The position numbers and the translations under genes are program-made. Below, in pieces: positions 61,201 to 64,000 of a stretch of 64,000 bases of DNA (its first letter is position 1; each line of letters opens with the position of its first letter). Source of the stretch: Tigriopus japonicus (Eukaryota > Arthropoda > Copepoda > Harpacticoida > Harpacticidae); assembly GCA_010645155.1 (NCBI GenBank), contig CM021321.1, positions 4,554,358 to 4,618,357 of the forward strand. Reading direction: 5' to 3'. A model generated the notes under the pieces. It worked only from the letters and a program-made list of their open reading frames with translations, was not told where the DNA came from and searched no databases.

Positions 61201-61755
61201 TCGTCAAATTGTGTTTTTAGCAAAGGGCATTGGAGGTCTAATATTTTTATTTGGAGATAGAAAAGTACCAAATACTTTTTAGATTTATCGGAAACACTTG
61301 GCGACTGGAATTTTGGCTTAAGGCAAATTATGTTATTGCCTCTAATATTTCACATGAAAGTTCATCTCATGAAATTGTTTTCCTTACGCTAGTCATCGTG
61401 TCAATTGTGAATCTAGGCCAATTCGTTTTCAGAATTTTCGTAAAGTAACGCCGGATTTTTGAAACAGATTTTTGAATTCTTTTCTTGGTCAACCCCTCAT
61501 CCAGAGGCTCAAAGTTCTATTTTTTGGCTCATCATTTGCTCAGTTGAAAAACATATGCATTTCGTTATTTTCCCCACCTTCGCCAAGGGTCTGGCCAAAT
61601 TGATTAAATTTGGAAAGGAATGCGCTCCCATGATTGGTGGGTTCATTTCATGACTTTCCCTATTTCAGGACTTCAAGTGCGGCCTGTGTGGATTGGCATT
61701 TAAAAGCCAACGAAATCTTAAGCGTCATACTATCAGACACACTTCCAAGAAATGA
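55247..61755 (+). CDS. C2H2 zinc-finger protein, 5' exon not found
   Basis: Exons 55247-55989, 60102-60229, 60773-60914, 60994-61110 and 61669-61755 join in phase to a TGA stop. The first listed exon begins at an acceptor in phase 1, so at least one upstream exon is missing. A basic, Ser/Lys-rich linker comes first, then FKCMECRKGFKRQRNLIKH. Further fingers follow: CLDCDLEFKEKSDLFDH, CPIQSCNMTFSSKGRLFQH, CPSCGKSFQR joined across the splice to LDKLETHLRCH, CDQCQKGYKDPTSLQIH, CTECEAGFMKSAHLKRH, CQFCEKVFGDKYKVR/IHERSH, CFICGKSFTRKGSLDLH and CGLCGLAFKSQRNLKRH. About nine fingers indicate a nuclear DNA-binding protein; the target is unknown. Splits inside fingers confirm the exon joins. The 4.1-kb first intron contains four nested transposons. 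Confidence 0.85.
56957..58082. mobile_element. nested cluster: 1.1-kb element with ~100-bp TIRs and 9-bp duplication
   Basis: Long inverted ends share CTAGCCTATTTTT, GCATACT, GCCGCTAGAGGCGCGGCAA and CGCGCGA. CTTCGGGCC directly repeats at 56948-56956 and 58083-58091, a 9-bp duplication within the outer element. No transposase frame is visible. An internal segment (57733-57868) recurs in reverse at 62980-63122. The superfamily is uncertain. Confidence 0.75.
58352..59896. mobile_element. nested cluster, innermost: 1.5-kb hAT-like element with perfect 8-bp TSD
   Basis: Ends CAGGGTTGCCA and TGGCAACCTTG (10 of 11 match) are flanked by CCCCTGCC at 58344-58351 and 59897-59904. The subterminal regions are packed with TCGCCAGA words, and a 30-bp tandem array lies near the right end. 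There is no transposase frame. Confidence 0.88.
59581..59790. repeat. 30-bp tandem repeat, seven copies
   Basis: Seven back-to-back copies of a 30-bp unit starting CCAGTGATATCAAAATCGCC and continuing AGATTTATCG lie just inside the right end of the innermost hAT element. The first copy is diverged and the rest are nearly identical, suggesting recent amplification of a subterminal motif. Confidence 0.92.
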
Positions 61756-61779
61756 ATCGACTCATACGCTGAGAGGAGG

Positions 61780-62080
61780 ATTTTCGTCGAGCCTCATCTG
61801 TCTTTACAGTAGCAGCTATTTTCGTGCCATTATCCGCTTCTCATTCTAGCCGCTTGTCGCCATCCGCTTTTCTTATGCTATTTTCGTGCCCTTCCATGCG
61901 TTGAAGCGGTCGAGAATTGGTTCGTTTATCAGCTTGACTTCTTATCAGCTGATATTTTTGTCCGTTTTCCCGTTTCTCCGTTATGTTGCTTGTCCCTATC
62001 CGCTTTTCCCTTTTTCTATTTTCCCTATTTTCGTGCCCTCCAATGCCGGCGAGCGTTCCAGAATTTGTACATTTATCCAC
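61780..62080. repeat. imperfect ~155-bp tandem duplication
   Basis: Blocks such as CTATTTTCGTGCCCT, CCGCTTTTC and TTTATC recur in order about 155 bases apart, downstream of the zinc-finger stop. The two copies are diverged. It may be a remnant of a local duplication in the 3' UTR or intergenic DNA. Confidence 0.45.
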
Positions 62081-62869
62081 CTGCGAAAAGAACAAGCAAA
62101 TACTTGTTCTTATCGAACCTGATTCGTTGAGCCTTGTTTCCCTATTGCTGTGATTGGCTAACTGAAAATGGTTTGTTAAAAGAATTCTGCAATTTTCCGT
62201 GAGAATTTTGTAGAAGGGATCTAGCGCTGAACACTTCACCTGCCTTTCGGGATTTGCGAAAACAAGTTTTGACACCTCCAATTTAAAGCCACGATATTCC
62301 ATCCTACACACGTATCTGCCGGTCATCTGAGGGTATTTTCAATTTTGGCTGCATTTTGACAAAAACTGCTTGTACTTCATGTGGTGAAGATTTCAAAAAC
62401 ATTTCTCGCGAGTTATTTTCCAGATGAAATATGTTACTAAATTTCAATTTAAATAATACTTTCATTTCAAATTTGTCGCGCAGCTTCGACACTCGTTCGT
62501 AGGATGGCTTGCTACAAGATACGAGTTAGATACTTGTGAGCCAGAACGATCCTAAAGGAGATTGACTGTCAAATTTGTCGTTATCTAGATGAGTCACAAA
62601 TTGTTGTAGACTTGATTTTTGTTAAGTACATATAAGTAGTCTACAAATTTAGAATTTAGTTTGCAGTTTAGCGAAGTTAAAGATATTTGACAGCTATTAA
62701 AAATACAAAAGAGCAGCAAGTAATTGCTCTTCTTGAATAAAAAACAGTTTTTAAGTACGTGGATTTTCTGCTCTGCGCCAAAATCCATTTCAGATCCCTA
62801 AACTAGTTAAAGGGCATTTTTCTTTGAGCAATGTCTAAATGTACCTAAATCATTAAGGATGGATGGTTT

Positions 62870-63125
62870 TCGAGTTAGAGTGTTGCCACTTTTTACTCCA
62901 AGTGTAATTGCTGTTAAAAAAGGCGGTTTGTAGTAACTTTTTGACCAAAGACCTGTTCCATTGGTAGTTATAAAAATGGATTTCGAATTGGCAGTGCTGC
63001 CATATTTTACTTGGAGATTAGGTATCTTGTCATTTGAGAAGTATAGTAGTAGTAAGCTTTTTGACCCTTAAGGACCAAAATGGCAAAAGTATGGCAAAAT
63101 ACGAACTCACAATCCATCAGTATAA
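62870..63125. repeat. dispersed repeat related to the interior of the 56957-58082 element
   Basis: TTTACTTGGAGATTAGGTATCTTG, TTTTTGACCCTTAAGGACCAA, ATGGCAAAAGTAT and AATACGAACTCA are the reverse complement of words at 57733-57868 in the same order. Inside it, GTGTTGCCACTTTTTACTCCAAG and GTGCTGCCATATTTTACTTGGAG are a diverged direct repeat about 110 bases apart. Confidence 0.7.
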
Positions 63126-64000
63126 ATCATTAAAAATGTCTCAACCTTTTTTATGAGGGTCGTTCTTGCTCAGTAGTTTCAGTAGTATTGGCTGATCTTT
63201 GAAACCTTGCATCAAAGATTCCTTAAAAGGCCTGACCCCCTCTGAATAATATAGTACATTTTGTTTTCAACAATGTATGCATTTCGTATTGCAGTGTTCA
63301 AGAGGTTGTTATATTCGTGCAAAAGTATGCTAGGTGATTTCTCATCTATTTGACACGAGAACGTCTTGATAATGTAACAGAAACTTGATTACATATAATT
63401 AAATAAACATTTTGTATTGCAGTCTTATTGGCTTTGATAAGTTTAGATTGTATTTCAACGAGAAAACAAACACGACATTTTGACAGTTTGGCAAGCTTTC
63501 AATGAGTAATACTTGTCCACATAGTTTGTTACATATCTCATCCCTCCGTTGTTTTGCTTCACAAACCTTTGTTGAATTCACAATTGAAAGAAATGACTCA
63601 AAGTCTGAGTAATAAATTTTGGTTTTGGAACTGTCCGCTTTTTTCAATAACAAATTGTTTCTTCGTCCTAAGGAAGTTTTGTGACAGTCCATTCTTCTTG
63701 GATGGCTTTGCATCTTGGCAACTTGGGTCTTCTCAGTCTGAACAAAAACCCCTGAACCTGGTCTAAAACAGACAACTCGTGCATCCATAAAATCTGGTCA
63801 GAATGATTGGAATAGGATGAGATGACCACAATTAATAAACAAACCATGTGCGTTTAGACATAATGGTCACTGATTATGGAGTAATCAATTGTTTTAAGAT
63901 TTGGGTTAAATTAATAAGGTAGGCCATGGAGGACGAAGTCTATGATAGGTCAATGGCTCTCAACCACATCTCTTTTGGCTTTGATGAAGAATCTGTGAGA

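Larger units (their letters stand above)
61756..64000. other. intergenic AT-rich right end of the window
   Basis: I see no supported gene after the zinc-finger stop. An open frame at 63399-63788 (-) has no recognised domain. Repeats at 61780-62080 and 62870-63125 account for part of the sequence. Confidence 0.4.

Noticed and set aside
63399..63788. 129-codon minus-strand frame
   Set aside because: No recognisable domain, no splice partner and no clear start context; surrounding sequence is AT-rich intergenic DNA.

Overview
The window looks like nuclear DNA of an arthropod, most plausibly a crustacean such as a copepod; the species is inference. The basis is intron-rich genes with GT...AG splice sites, a full chitin synthase, a collagen/C-type-lectin gene, a MOXD/DBH-type copper monooxygenase and many class II transposons (hAT, maT mariner, pogo-like). 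An 850-base run of N (39925-40774) marks a scaffold gap.

Eight multi-exon genes can be built from the sequence with matching splice phases. From left to right: a secreted pancreatic-lipase-family enzyme (+, 2855-9892); a small secreted Cys-rich peptide (+, 11423-12775); an AIG1/GIMAP-type GTPase fused to a MACPF domain and ending in a CaaX box (-, 18867-14490); a DOMON/copper monooxygenase with a tail of about 440 residues carrying dibasic sites, GKR sites and repeats (+, 22193-27072); chitin synthase (+, 30591-36215), convergent with a secreted FABP/lipocalin-like protein (-, 37912-36304); a collagen plus C-type lectin gene with two reading-frame lesions (-, 49131-43116, 3' end not found); and a C2H2 zinc-finger gene (+, 55247-61755, 5' exon not found). 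The genes show no operon-like arrangement. They serve cuticle/extracellular matrix, secreted lipid handling, copper oxidation and peptide-like processing, putative immunity and transcription.

The rest is mostly repeats. Three nonautonomous hAT-type elements have perfect 8-bp target-site duplications and intact terminal inverted repeats (7129-8422, 49527-50513, 58352-59896), and smaller copies are scattered through the window. A maT-type (DD37D) mariner with two in-frame TAG codons lies at 45215-46496, inside a larger inverted-repeat element. The 4.1-kb intron of the zinc-finger gene holds four transposons nested inside one another, with three sets of readable target duplications. Non-LTR retrotransposon remnants lie at 41099-41781 and 54605-55046. 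Several fold-back elements and three tandem arrays (15, 30 and 32 bp) are also present.

The two most unusual objects are (i) the copper monooxygenase whose last exon continues into a propeptide-like tail, with two FLGAN-containing segments between KR sites, three GKR sites and six amphipathic repeats, and (ii) the single-polypeptide GTPase-MACPF-CaaX protein. All exon models come from reading splice sites and family motifs by eye; no transcript or database search was available.
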